Below, one piece after another: positions 9,105 through 17,776 of a stretch of DNA of 64,000 bases (position 1 is the stretch's first letter; every line of letters starts with the position of its first letter). The DNA lies in NCBI GenBank assembly GCA_963843275.1, contig CAWJJM010000011.1, positions 148,379 through 212,378 of the forward strand, read 5' to 3'. The stretch comes from CAWJJM01 sp963843275. GTDB lineage: Bacteria; Acidobacteriota; Thermoanaerobaculia; Multivoradales; JBCCEF01. The translations under genes and the position numbers were made by a program. The notes under the pieces were generated by a model. It saw only the letters and a program-made list of their open reading frames with translations. It was not told the origin of the DNA and searched no databases.

Positions 9105-9941
9105 ATGCGACGAACTGCGAGGAGCGCGGCGATCTTCGGACTGACGGCGATGCTGGCGGCGGCGACGGCGGGCGCGCAGGGGACGATGCCCCGGGTGAGC
9201 CAGCGCGCCAGCGTCACCCAGCGGATCGGGATCACCGACGTGACGGTCGACTACCATCGGCCGGGGGTGAAAGGGCGGCAGGTCTGGGGCGGGCTGGTGC
9301 CCTACGACCAGCCGTGGCGGATGGGGGCCAACGACCGCACCAGGATCACCTTCTCGTCGGCCGTCCGTGTCGGCGAGCAGAAGCTCGACGCCGGCAGCTA
9401 TGGGCTGGTGGCGATCCCGGGCGAGGAGACCTGGACGATCGCCTTCAGCAAGGTCGCCGAGTCGTGGGGGACGTTCAGCTACGACCCGGCCAACGACGCG
9501 GTGCGCCTGACCGTCACCCCGCGGGCCGCGCCACACACCGAGTGGATGCGCTTCGACTTCGAGAACCTCGGCCCCTCGTCGGCCGACGTGGTGCTCTCGT
9601 GGGCCGATCTGGCCGTGTCCTTCCCGATCGCCGTCGACACCGACGCGCTGGTCGTCTCGCGGGTCAACTCCGCGCTCGCCGGCGGCGCCGAGTACTGCAG
9701 CGGTTCGGAAGGCTGTGCCGCCGACGCCCTGCCCTGGGCCGACCTCGCGGCGTCCGCCTCGCCGACCTTCTGGAACTGGCGCCTGAAGGCGCGGATCCAC
9801 GCCGCCAACCAGCAGTGGGCGGAGGCCGTGGCGGCCGGCGACAAGGCCCTGGAGATCGCGGCGGGAATGGACGACCCGCCGCCGGCGAACTACCTCGACG
9901 AGGTCGCGGCCTGGATCGCCGACTGGAAGGAGCACGGCTAG
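9105..9941 (+). CDS. Exported DUF2911 protein
   Basis: The product is 278 residues with a signal peptide (cleavage near GAQG, residues 24-27). The start at 9105 is set by AGGGAGGA just upstream. The domain after the signal carries the DUF2911 hallmarks: DVTVDYHRPGVKGRQVWGG, a Pro-Trp-Arg block and GSYGLVAIPG. The last ~90 residues form a separate helical part (TPR-like). DUF2911 proteins are secreted or periplasmic, common in Acidobacteriota and Bacteroidota, and lack an established function. The gene stands alone between purK and a convergent acyltransferase. Confidence 0.85.
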   Translation: MRRTARSAAIFGLTAMLAAATAGAQGTMPRVSQRASVTQRIGITDVTVDYHRPGVKGRQVWGGLVPYDQPWRMGANDRTRITFSSAVRVGEQKLDAGSYGLVAIPGEETWTIAFSKVAESWGTFSYDPANDAVRLTVTPRAAPHTEWMRFDFENLGPSSADVVLSWADLAVSFPIAVDTDALVVSRVNSALAGGAEYCSGSEGCAADALPWADLAASASPTFWNWRLKARIHAANQQWAEAVAAGDKALEIAAGMDDPPPANYLDEVAAWIADWKEHG

Positions 9942-10047
9942 CCCGGACGTCTCACGACGTTCCGTCGCGAAGCCGTGGCGAGGGCTGCGGAGGCGAGGAA
10001 TGCGACCGGAAGGGGTGCCTCTCCCCCGCCTCGGGCTGCGACGGTGT

Positions 10048-10842
10048 TCAGGCGGAGCGCTCGTCGTCGCCCGGGGTGGGGTGGCCGAGGTCGCGGGACA
10101 TTTCGCTGCGGAGGCGGGCGGCGAGGCGCTTGCGGTCGGCCTCGGTGACCGGCGCGGTGCCGAAGCTCACCCGGCCGCGGAAGCCGGGGAGGGAGAGCAG
10201 GTGCACCAGGTGCCGGACCAGCGGCGCGCCGCCGGTCCAGGCGACGGCGCGGTCCGCCGGCGGCAGGCCGGGGGCGGTGGCGTAGGCCACGGTGGCCCAG
10301 TGGACCGGGCGCGCCGCGGCGGCGGCGCCGGCCAGCAGCGAGGGCCGGAAGGGCAGCAGGCGCTGGCCGTCCGCGGTGGTGCCTTCGGGGAACAGGACCA
10401 CCCCGAGGCCACGCCCCAGGGCGCCTTCGATCTGCCGGCCGACGCGGAGCAGATCGCGCTTCGCCTCGCGGTCGACGAAGACCGTTCCCACCAGCCGACA
10501 GAGGTGACCCATCACGGGCCAGGAAGCGATCTCCCGCTTGGCCACGAAGACGCCCCCCGCGGCGCCGCCGAGCAGCAGGATGTCGGCGTAGCCCACGTGG
10601 TTGGCGACCAGCAGGAAGGGCCGGCGGGGCGGCCGCCCGACGACCTCCACCCGCATCCCGGCGATGCGCCCCAGCAGGCGCGACCACACCCGGAACACGC
10701 GGTTGCCCCAGGCGAGCCGCCGCGCCGGCCACGGGGCGAGTAGCAGCCAGCCGGCGAGCAGCGGCAGATAGCAGCCCAGGGTGGCCAGCGCCACCGTCGG
10801 CGGGCGCACCAGGACGCGGAGGAGGCGCAGGAGGGGGTTCAT
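10048..10842 (-). CDS. 1-acyl-sn-glycerol-3-phosphate acyltransferase (PlsC family)
   Basis: The 264-residue membrane enzyme carries the acyltransferase signature NHVGYAD (His82 and Asp87, the HX4D catalytic pair) and FPEGTT (151-156) for substrate binding. A hydrophobic segment at residues 15-38 should anchor it in the inner membrane. It transfers an acyl chain from acyl-ACP or acyl-CoA to lysophosphatidate in phospholipid synthesis. It could equally acylate ornithine lipids or another lyso-lipid, since the fold does not decide this. It is divergent from the ferredoxin gene, with about 90 bases between the starts. Confidence 0.88.
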   Translation of the reverse strand: MNPLLRLLRVLVRPPTVALATLGCYLPLLAGWLLLAPWPARRLAWGNRVFRVWSRLLGRIAGMRVEVVGRPPRRPFLLVANHVGYADILLLGGAAGGVFVAKREIASWPVMGHLCRLVGTVFVDREAKRDLLRVGRQIEGALGRGLGVVLFPEGTTADGQRLLPFRPSLLAGAAAAARPVHWATVAYATAPGLPPADRAVAWTGGAPLVRHLVHLLSLPGFRGRVSFGTAPVTEADRKRLAARLRSEMSRDLGHPTPGDDERSA

Positions 10843-10930
10843 GGCGGGGTGGCCGAGTATAGTCAGCCGCGCCCGCCGACGAGGCTCCGGAGGGAGCCCG
10901 CCACCGTCACCACCGAAGGAGGAACGCGAG

Positions 10931-11296
10931 ATGCCGAAGCTCGAGATCGAAGGGTTCGGGAGCTGCGAGGTCGAGGCGGGCAAGCGCCTCGTGCTGGCCG
11001 TCGAGGACTGCGGCGCCGACATCGGGCACCGCTGCGGCGGCTTCGCCCGCTGCACCACCTGCCGGGTCGTCTTCGCCGCCGGCGAGCCGAGCCGCATGAC
11101 GGTCGCCGAGCGCGACAAGCTGGCCTCGCTCGACCTGCTGGGGAAGGTGCGCCTGGCCTGCCAGTCCCGCGTCGAGGGCGACATGACCGTGCGTCCGCTG
11201 ATGCGCGTCTCCACCGAGGGTTGGAGCGATCCCGGCCCCCGCCCCGCCGACGACATCACGCCACCGGCCGAGTGGGTGGAGGCACCGCCGCGGTGA
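10931..11296 (+). CDS. 2Fe-2S ferredoxin
   Basis: The 121-residue protein is a plant/adrenodoxin-type ferredoxin. Four cysteines are spaced as expected for a [2Fe-2S] cluster: Cys35, Cys41 and Cys44 in HRCGGFARCTTCRV, and Cys77 in LACQSR. An AAGGAGG lies 9 bases before the ATG. The last ~35 residues are an extra Pro-rich tail. It is a small soluble electron carrier. Its stop overlaps the start of the enoyl-reductase-like gene (GTGA), so the two are made together, although that partner shows no obvious need for a ferredoxin. Confidence 0.9.
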   Translation: MPKLEIEGFGSCEVEAGKRLVLAVEDCGADIGHRCGGFARCTTCRVVFAAGEPSRMTVAERDKLASLDLLGKVRLACQSRVEGDMTVRPLMRVSTEGWSDPGPRPADDITPPAEWVEAPPR

Positions 11297-12384
11297 GCCG
11301 CCCCTGGATCCTCTACGGCGCCAACGGCTACACCGGGCGCCTGGTGGCCCGCGAGGCGGTGCGGCGCGGCCTGTCGCCGGTGCTCGCCGGGCGCGACGCG
11401 GCGGCGGTGGGCGCCCTGGCGGACGAGCTGGGCCTCGAAGCGCGCGCCTTCCCGCTGACCGATCCGGGGAGCCTGCGCGCCCACCTCGCCGGCGCCGCCG
11501 CCGTCCTGCACTGCGCCGGGCCCTTCGCCGCGACCAGCCGGCCGATGATGACCGCGTGCATCGACACCGGCACCAGCTACCTCGACATCACCGGCGAGAT
11601 CGAGGTCTTCGAGCAGGTCCTGGCGCGCGCCGAGGCGGCGCGGCGGGCCGAGGTGGCGATGGTCCCCGGGGTGGGGTTCGACGTCGTTCCCACCGACTGC
11701 CTGGCCGCCCGGCTCGCCGCCGCGCTGCCGGGGGCGACGCACCTGCAGCTCGCCTTCGTCAACCTCGGCGGCGGCACCAGCCGGGGCACCGCGCGGACCG
11801 CCCTGCGCCACCTCCCGGCCGCCGGCGCCGAGCGGCGCGACGGTCGCATCGTGCCGCTGCCGGCGGCCCACGAGGCGATCGAGATCGAGGTGCCGCTGCC
11901 CGGCGGCGAGACGGCGCCGCGCTGGGTGGTCTCCATCCCCTGGGGCGACGTGGCCACCGCCTGGCACTCCACCGGCATCCCCAACATCCGCACCTACGTG
12001 GGGATGCATCCCCGCACCATCCGCCGCCTGCGACGCTGGCGCTTCCTGCTGCCGCTCACCGCCCTGGGTCCCGTGCGGCGGGCGCTCGAAGCCGCCCTGG
12101 AACGGCGCTTCGCGGCGGCTGCCGGCCCCGACGCCGAGACCCGCCGGCGCGCCCGGGTGGCGGTGTGGGGGCGGGTGCGGGACGGCGCCGGCGGCAGCGC
12201 CACGGCCACCCTGCTGACCCCCGAGGGCTACGAGCTGACCGCCCGCTCCTCCGTCGAGTGCGTCCGGCGGGTGCTGGCCGGAGAGGTCCCGCACGGCGCC
12301 TGGACGCCGTCGCAGGCCTTCGGCGCCGACCTGGTGGCAGGGCTCGAGGGGGTCGAGGTGGGGCCGGTGCGGACGGCCGGCTGA
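11293..12384 (+). CDS. Saccharopine dehydrogenase-like / trans-acting enoyl reductase family protein
   Basis: The 363-residue protein begins with a GTG that overlaps the ferredoxin stop. It opens with a Rossmann dinucleotide site, YGANGYTGRLVA (residues 8-19), followed by AGRD, and has HCAGPFAATSRPMM and DITGEIEVFE, as in the saccharopine dehydrogenase-like family that includes mycobacterial trans-acting enoyl reductases. An NAD(P)-linked reduction is likely. The substrate is not known, and the mycobacterial lipid role should not be transferred. The signature FVNLGGGTSRGTA, where glycine-rich variants are common, supports this family. Confidence 0.8.
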   Translation: MSRPWILYGANGYTGRLVAREAVRRGLSPVLAGRDAAAVGALADELGLEARAFPLTDPGSLRAHLAGAAAVLHCAGPFAATSRPMMTACIDTGTSYLDITGEIEVFEQVLARAEAARRAEVAMVPGVGFDVVPTDCLAARLAAALPGATHLQLAFVNLGGGTSRGTARTALRHLPAAGAERRDGRIVPLPAAHEAIEIEVPLPGGETAPRWVVSIPWGDVATAWHSTGIPNIRTYVGMHPRTIRRLRRWRFLLPLTALGPVRRALEAALERRFAAAAGPDAETRRRARVAVWGRVRDGAGGSATATLLTPEGYELTARSSVECVRRVLAGEVPHGAWTPSQAFGADLVAGLEGVEVGPVRTAG

Positions 12385-12408
12385 GGTCCGCCCGGCGCCC
12401 GCCCGCGC

Positions 12409-14259
12409 TCAGTCCCGCGCCCGCGGGGTGAGCGTCACCTCGTGGCGCTCGCCGTCGCGGACGAAGACGACCTTGGCCGGCTCGCCGATCTTCACCGCGT
12501 CGAGCGCGTAGGTGTAGTCGTAGACGTTGGCGATGGTCTGCCCGGCCAGCTCGACGATCACGTCGCCCTCGCGCAGGCCGGCCTGGTCCGCCGGCCCGCC
12601 GCCGACCACCCCCGACAGGCGCATCCCCTCCACTTCGGCGGTGTAGTCGGGGATCGTGCCGGTGAAGGCGCGGCGGGTGTCGCCGCCGCCGCCCTGCGGG
12701 TGGCTGGGCGCCACCTCGACGAACTCCGGGGGGCTCTCCTGCACGGCGAGGGCACGGCCCACCAGGGCACCGAGCCGGGCGATCCGCTCGAGGCCCGCGT
12801 AGTCGATCTTGTCGGCGGTGTCGCTCGGCCGGTGGTAGTCCTCGTGGCTGCCGGTGAAGAAGGCCAGGGTGGGCACCTTCACCCGGTTGAAGCTGGTCGA
12901 GTCCTGGGGCAGGTAGGGATCGTCGGAGAGCACGACGTCGAGGCCCACCGGCACGTTGGCGCGCTCGATCAGGCCGGGCCAGGCGGCCGACGAGGCCACC
13001 GCCTCGAGCGCCACCGGCTCGTCTCCCAGCCGTCCCACCATGTCGAAGTTCAGGTAGCCGGCGATCTGCTCCGGTGGCAGCACCGGCGCGTCGACGAAGG
13101 CGCTCGAGCCGAGCAGCCCCAGCTCCTCGCCGGAGAAGAAGACCAGCGCCACCCGGCGCCGCCGCCCCTCGAAGGCGGCCAGCCCGCGCCCGGCGGCGAG
13201 CACCGCCGCCACGCCCGAGGCATCGTCGTCGGCGCCGTGGTGGATGCCGCCGGCCTCCTCCTTGCGCGCCAGCGAGTTGCCGCTCTGGCCGCGCCCGAGG
13301 TGGTCGAGGTGCGCCCCGAGCACCACCCACGGGCGCTCCGCCGCCGGCTCGCCGTCGGCGGGCAGGTAGCCGGCGACGCTGTGGCCGGTGCGCCGCTCGC
13401 GAGCCACCGCCGCGGCCACGGTGGCTCCGACCCCGGGCAGCGGGAAGCCGGCGACGTGCGGGTTGGCGTCGTCGAGCGCGGCCTGCACCGTCTCCAAGTC
13501 CTTGCCGACGGCGGCGAACAGGTGCGCCGCGGCGTCGCCCCCGAGGCTGACCGCGACGATCCCGGAGCCGGAGATGGCGGTGTCGAAGCTCATCGGGACG
13601 GTCTCGCCGGCGTTGGGCGAGCGCGGCCCGGCCACCACCACCAGGGCGGCGGCGCCGCGCTGCCGCGCCTGCATCGCCTTGTAGCGCAGCCCCGAGTAGC
13701 GCGACAGCACCTTGCGGGCGTCGCCCTCGGAGTCCTCGGGGAAGTAGCGCAGCACCACGACCACCTTGTCGGTGACGTCGAGCCCGGCGTAGCTGTCGTA
13801 GGGGAAGCCCTGCCCGTCGGGGACCACGATCCCGTAGCCGGCGAACACCACCGGCCCCGAGACGGTCGCCGAGTCGGAGAACGACAGCGCCTGCACCACC
13901 TCCGCGCCGGCGAGCTCGAGGGGCGTCTCGCCCATGCCGCGCAGCTCCAACGTGGAGCCGGCGTCGTGGGTGCCGGCGGTGAACTCGAACGGCAGCAGGT
14001 AACCGTCGTGGCCGGGCAGCGGCCGGGCGCCGAGCTCCTCGAGCCGGGCCGCCAGGTACTCCGCGGCGGCGAGCTCGCCCGGGGTCCCGGTCAGCCGCCC
14101 CTCCAGGGCGTCGGAGGCCAGGAACTCGACCACCTGCCGCGAGGTCGGCGGGGCCGGCGCCGCGGCCCCCGCCGCGGCGGTGAGCAGGGCGGCGAGCACG
14201 ATCCCGGCCACGGCGCCGGGCTGTACGACGGGGAAGGGCCTCTCGTGGACGCGGCTCAT
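12409..14259 (-). CDS. Exported M28 zinc aminopeptidase with PA and PDZ domains
   Basis: The 616-residue precursor has a signal peptide (residues ~14-34). Domains in order are an N-terminal helical part, a PA insertion (~130-250), an M28 catalytic domain (~290-505) and a C-terminal PDZ domain (~535-610, starting near TIPDYT). The di-zinc site is complete: His317 and Asp319 in LGAHLDHLG, Asp344 in GADDDASG, catalytic Glu378 and ligand Glu379 in FSGEELG, Asp406 in NFDMVG and His476 in YHRPSDT. It should release N-terminal amino acids from peptides outside the inner membrane. AGGAGA lies 6 bases before the ATG, which overlaps the stop of the propeller gene as ATGA. Confidence 0.93.
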   Translation of the reverse strand: MSRVHERPFPVVQPGAVAGIVLAALLTAAAGAAAPAPPTSRQVVEFLASDALEGRLTGTPGELAAAEYLAARLEELGARPLPGHDGYLLPFEFTAGTHDAGSTLELRGMGETPLELAGAEVVQALSFSDSATVSGPVVFAGYGIVVPDGQGFPYDSYAGLDVTDKVVVVLRYFPEDSEGDARKVLSRYSGLRYKAMQARQRGAAALVVVAGPRSPNAGETVPMSFDTAISGSGIVAVSLGGDAAAHLFAAVGKDLETVQAALDDANPHVAGFPLPGVGATVAAAVARERRTGHSVAGYLPADGEPAAERPWVVLGAHLDHLGRGQSGNSLARKEEAGGIHHGADDDASGVAAVLAAGRGLAAFEGRRRRVALVFFSGEELGLLGSSAFVDAPVLPPEQIAGYLNFDMVGRLGDEPVALEAVASSAAWPGLIERANVPVGLDVVLSDDPYLPQDSTSFNRVKVPTLAFFTGSHEDYHRPSDTADKIDYAGLERIARLGALVGRALAVQESPPEFVEVAPSHPQGGGGDTRRAFTGTIPDYTAEVEGMRLSGVVGGGPADQAGLREGDVIVELAGQTIANVYDYTYALDAVKIGEPAKVVFVRDGERHEVTLTPRARD

Positions 14260-15503
14260 GGCGTGTCTCCTGCGGTGGCGCCGGGGGCGGCGGCCGGGGT
14301 CGTGGGGTCGCCGGACGGCGGCGGCGTCTCGCCGGACGGCACCTCCGGCGGGCCGGGCGGACCGTCCGGGGCGGGTGCGCCGGCGCCGGCGCGCCGCGGC
14401 GCCCGCGCCAGGGCCGCCCGCGCCGCCGCGTCGTTCCAGCGGCCGATGAAGATCTGTCCCTTGCCGCCGCGCCGGCTCGAGGTCCAGGCCAGGGTGCCGC
14501 CGTCGGGCGAGAAGACCGGCAGGCCGTCGAAGCCGTCGGTGGTGGTCACCCGGACGGGCTCGCGGGTCCCCGCGGCGTCCACCAGGTAGAGCTCGAAGTT
14601 GCCGAAGCCCAGCTTGTTGGAGGCGAAGATCACGTAGTCGCCGGAGGGATGCGGGTAGGGTGCCCAGCTCATCGCCCCGAAGTCGGTGAGGCGGCGGACG
14701 TCGCTGCCGTCGGGGCGCATGGTGTAGATGTCGGCCAGCAGCCCGTCGGGGGTGAAGCGGCGCCAGACGATCCGCGAGCCGTCGGCGAAGAAGAACGGAC
14801 CGCCGTCGTAGCCGGGCGTGTCGGTGAGGCGCTCGACCCCGGTGCCGTCGGCGTGCATGCGGTAGATCTCGGCGAAGTAGGAGGGATCGGCCTCCAGCCG
14901 CCGGGCGTCCTCGGCGCCGAGCTCTCCCGCGTAGGCCTGGCGCGTGGAGGTGAAGACGATCCACCGCCCGTCGGGCGAGTAGCTGCCCTCGGCGTCGTAG
15001 CCGCGGGCGTGCGTGAGGCGGCGCAGCTCGCCCCCGGGGCCGGAAGCGGCGTAGAGCTCCATCTCCGGGTCGTAGTCCCAGGCGTAGCGGCGCTCGGTCC
15101 CCGCCGCCCGCGCCGCGAGCTCCTCGCGCTGGTGCTCGGCGCTGAGCGGGTCGTGGTGGGTGGAGGCGAAGAGGATCTCGTCGCTGCCCGGGCGGAAGAA
15201 CGAGCAGGTGGTCTTGCCGGCGCCCGTCGACACCCGGCGGGTGTCACCGGTCTCGAGGTCGAGCACGTAGATCTGGAAGAACGGGTTGCCCTCCTCGCGC
15301 TCGCTCTGGAAGACGAGGCGGGTGCCGTCCGGCGAGAAGTAGCCCTCGCCGGCGCGCCGGCCCTCGAAGGTGAGCTGGCGCACGTGGTCGAGGAAGTCCG
15401 ACTCGTCGGGGGCGGGGGCGTCGCCCGCCGGCCGGGCGGCGACGGCGAGCGGCAGGACCGCGCCCAGCACGGCTGACAGGGGGACGACGAAGGGTCTGCG
15501 CAT
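14256..15503 (-). CDS. Exported TolB/PD40-type beta-propeller protein
   Basis: The 415-residue protein has a signal peptide and repeated propeller blades of the WD40-like PD40 type: GYFSPDGTRLVF, GSYSPDGRWIVF, FFADGSRIVW, PHPSGDYVIF and PVFSPDGGTLAW. At least five blades are visible. The C-terminal ~50 residues are a low-complexity Pro/Gly/Ala tail. Such exported propellers usually act as binding scaffolds. Its gene is translationally coupled to the M28 peptidase (ATGA), so a role with that enzyme, for example peptide capture, is plausible but inferred. The start at 15503 is chosen because the signal peptide begins there. Confidence 0.88.
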   Translation of the reverse strand: MRRPFVVPLSAVLGAVLPLAVAARPAGDAPAPDESDFLDHVRQLTFEGRRAGEGYFSPDGTRLVFQSEREEGNPFFQIYVLDLETGDTRRVSTGAGKTTCSFFRPGSDEILFASTHHDPLSAEHQREELAARAAGTERRYAWDYDPEMELYAASGPGGELRRLTHARGYDAEGSYSPDGRWIVFTSTRQAYAGELGAEDARRLEADPSYFAEIYRMHADGTGVERLTDTPGYDGGPFFFADGSRIVWRRFTPDGLLADIYTMRPDGSDVRRLTDFGAMSWAPYPHPSGDYVIFASNKLGFGNFELYLVDAAGTREPVRVTTTDGFDGLPVFSPDGGTLAWTSSRRGGKGQIFIGRWNDAAARAALARAPRRAGAGAPAPDGPPGPPEVPSGETPPPSGDPTTPAAAPGATAGDTP

Positions 15504-15946
15504 GCGATCGACCTCGGAACTCCGGCCGGGCGGCAGGCTCCGGCCGCGCCGAGGATATCGCCTCCGGGGGCCGGCGCGGCGCTCCGGCGGAAGCGCGGCG
15601 GCCCCGCCCCGGCCACCCGCCCGCGCACCTCGCCCGCCACCGCCGGCACGTCGACGAAGCGCGACGCGGCCGGCAGGCCGACGCGCGCCGCTGGGCGGCG
15701 ACCAGGTCATCCGTGGGGGTCATAGTGCCTTCTCGCCGAGCCGGTGCGGTGGGCTGGGGTCCCCCTACCCTACCCGGGGTCCCGCGGGGATCGTCCCCAG
15801 CCTCCCGGGCGCAGGGCACCGGGTGCCGAGGCGCGCGGTGATCGACGCTCGCGCCGTGAGAGGATCGGGGGCCGAATGTCGCTCCGCACCGCACGTCCCG
15901 ACGGCCCCGGCCGGCGCACCGGCGCCGCGCCAGCTCCCGGAGCCGG
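15504..15946. other. 443-base interval without a supported gene
   Basis: This lies between two divergent genes and should hold both promoters, but I cannot point to a convincing -35/-10 pair. On the minus strand a short frame starts at 15723 (MTPTDDLVAAQRRA, with a weak AGAAGG upstream). Protein-like sequence then appears to continue in another frame (GLPAASRFVDVPAVAGEVRG). It could be a small gene with an indel or a remnant. No tRNA, repeat or terminator is evident. Confidence 0.4.
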
Positions 15947-17638
15947 ATGACGCACGACTCGACGCCGCGCGACCCGGACGCGGGGCGGCGCCTCCTCCGG
16001 GCGGCGCTCCTCGGCCTCACGATCAGCGCCTGGGGCCTGCTGGTGGGGATCGTCGTGTGGCGCGCCTGGGTCTGCGACGACGCCTACATCACTTTCCGCG
16101 TGGTCGACAACTTCCTTCACGGTCACGGACTGCGTTGGAACGTCGACGAGCGGGTGCAGGTCTACACGCACCCGCTGTGGATGCTCTTGCACATCCCGCT
16201 GGTCGCGATCTTCGGCAACGTCTTCCTGGTCACCGTCGCCCTGTCGGCGACCTGCAGCGTCGCCGCGGTGGCGGTGGCCCAGGGGACCTTCCGCGACCGC
16301 CCCTGGGCCGCCCTGCTCCTGCTCCTGGTCCCGCTCCTGACCTCCCGGGCCTTTCTCGACTACACGACCAGCGGCCTGGAGAACCCCCTGAGCTACCTGT
16401 TGTTCGCCCTCTTCGCGTGGCTGGTGGTGCAACCGCGCCGGCGATGGGGCCTGCTGATCCTGGTCGCGTCGCTGGCGACGCTCAACCGCCTGGACTGCGT
16501 CCTGCTCTATCTGCCGGTGCTCACCTGGATGCTCGTGCGCGGTCCGACCAGGCCCCGGCTGCGCAGCTGGCTGGGGACCGCGCCGCTGGTGCTCTGGATC
16601 GGCTTCGCGACCTTCTACTACGGCACGCCGGTGCCCAACACCTTCTTCGCGAAGCTCTCGGCGGGGCTGCCGCGGTCGCTCTATCTGCGGCAGGGACGCC
16701 TCTACTTCACCGACCTGCTGATGACCGACGCCCCGACGCTGATCGCCGTTGTGGTGGCGGTGACGCTGGCCCTCGGCAGCGCCCTGCGGGACCGGGAGGC
16801 CGACGGCTCGGAACGACGGTTCGAGACGGGGATGATCGCCGCCGGCGTCCTCCTCTACGTCGGGTACGTCTTCTCGGTGGGCGGCGACTTCATGTCGGGC
16901 CGCTTCCTGGCGGTGCCCCTGTTCGCCGCGGCCTGGCTGCTCTACGCGATGGCCCCGAAGCTGCCGGACGCGCAGCGGGCCACGATCGTGGCCCTGCTGG
17001 TCGTCGGCTTCTTCCTGAAACCCCCTTACCACCCGTTTCTGGCGACGTATCTCGGCGATCAACGCGGTCTCTACGCCCGCGCCTACTCGCTGTTCACCGT
17101 CAGCCCCGAAGGCGGCCTGGGCCTGCGCACGGGCCTCTCCGACCATCCCTACGTGCACGAACACGGTGATTTCCTGGCCCGGCGCGGCGACCGGCCCGCC
17201 CTCGTCATCCGCGGCGCGATCGGGATCTTCGGGTACTACGCGGGCCCGGACGTGATCGTGATCGACAACTACGCGCTCTCCGACGCGTTGCTCGCGCGGC
17301 TTCCCTGGCACGCCCGGCAGAACTGGACGGTCGGGGTGCCGGTGGGCCACCTGCCGCGCGGCAAGCCACGGGGCTTCGTCGAGGCCCGGCTCACGGGCTC
17401 GAGCGACGGGATGTCGCCCCTGCTCCGACCGTACTACCGTGCGCTGCGGCGCCTCACCAGCGGCCCCCTGGGGAGCTGGGGGCGCCTGCGCACCCTCGTC
17501 GCCTTCCAGCTCGGCGCTTGGGACGACGATCTCGCGGCCTACGTCGCGCGCGAGTACGCGCAGACCGAGGAGAAGCCCGGAGGCCACGCCGTCTGGATCC
17601 GGACGGCCCGCGGGGTGGAGCCGGACCCCGGTCCCTGA
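15947..17638 (+). CDS. Multi-pass GT-C type glycosyltransferase (AftB-like)
   Basis: The 563-residue membrane protein has about 9-10 hydrophobic segments in the first ~370 residues and a soluble C-terminal part. The catalytic-type loop after the first segment reads CDDAYITFR (43-51, Asp44/Asp45), followed by NFLHGHGLRWN and YTHPLWM. This pattern is typical of GT-C enzymes that use polyprenyl-phosphate sugars, and is closest to the AftB/arabinofuranosyltransferase-like group. The sugar would be added outside the inner membrane to a glycan, lipid or protein. The true donor is unknown. The gene sits alone, with znuA following 138 bases later. Confidence 0.8.
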   Translation: MTHDSTPRDPDAGRRLLRAALLGLTISAWGLLVGIVVWRAWVCDDAYITFRVVDNFLHGHGLRWNVDERVQVYTHPLWMLLHIPLVAIFGNVFLVTVALSATCSVAAVAVAQGTFRDRPWAALLLLLVPLLTSRAFLDYTTSGLENPLSYLLFALFAWLVVQPRRRWGLLILVASLATLNRLDCVLLYLPVLTWMLVRGPTRPRLRSWLGTAPLVLWIGFATFYYGTPVPNTFFAKLSAGLPRSLYLRQGRLYFTDLLMTDAPTLIAVVVAVTLALGSALRDREADGSERRFETGMIAAGVLLYVGYVFSVGGDFMSGRFLAVPLFAAAWLLYAMAPKLPDAQRATIVALLVVGFFLKPPYHPFLATYLGDQRGLYARAYSLFTVSPEGGLGLRTGLSDHPYVHEHGDFLARRGDRPALVIRGAIGIFGYYAGPDVIVIDNYALSDALLARLPWHARQNWTVGVPVGHLPRGKPRGFVEARLTGSSDGMSPLLRPYYRALRRLTSGPLGSWGRLRTLVAFQLGAWDDDLAAYVAREYAQTEEKPGGHAVWIRTARGVEPDPGP

Positions 17639-17700
17639 GCGGGGCGCGCCCGGCGCGCGCCTCGTCGCCCGCTCTCCCGGGCGCCGTCCGAGGGCCGTCC

Positions 17701-17724
17701 CCGCGGGCGGGCCGCCGCCCGCGG
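17701..17724. terminator. Perfect 10-bp hairpin between glycosyltransferase and znuA genes
   Basis: CCGCGGGCGG and CCGCCCGCGG pair perfectly around a 4-base GCCG loop, 62 bases after the glycosyltransferase stop. No T-run follows, so it is not a standard intrinsic terminator. It may still stop or protect the upstream transcript. Confidence 0.35.
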
Positions 17725-17776
17725 ACCCCCGGGCCGCGCCTTTCCGGCACCCCCGGCGTGAGAAGATGGAGGCTCG

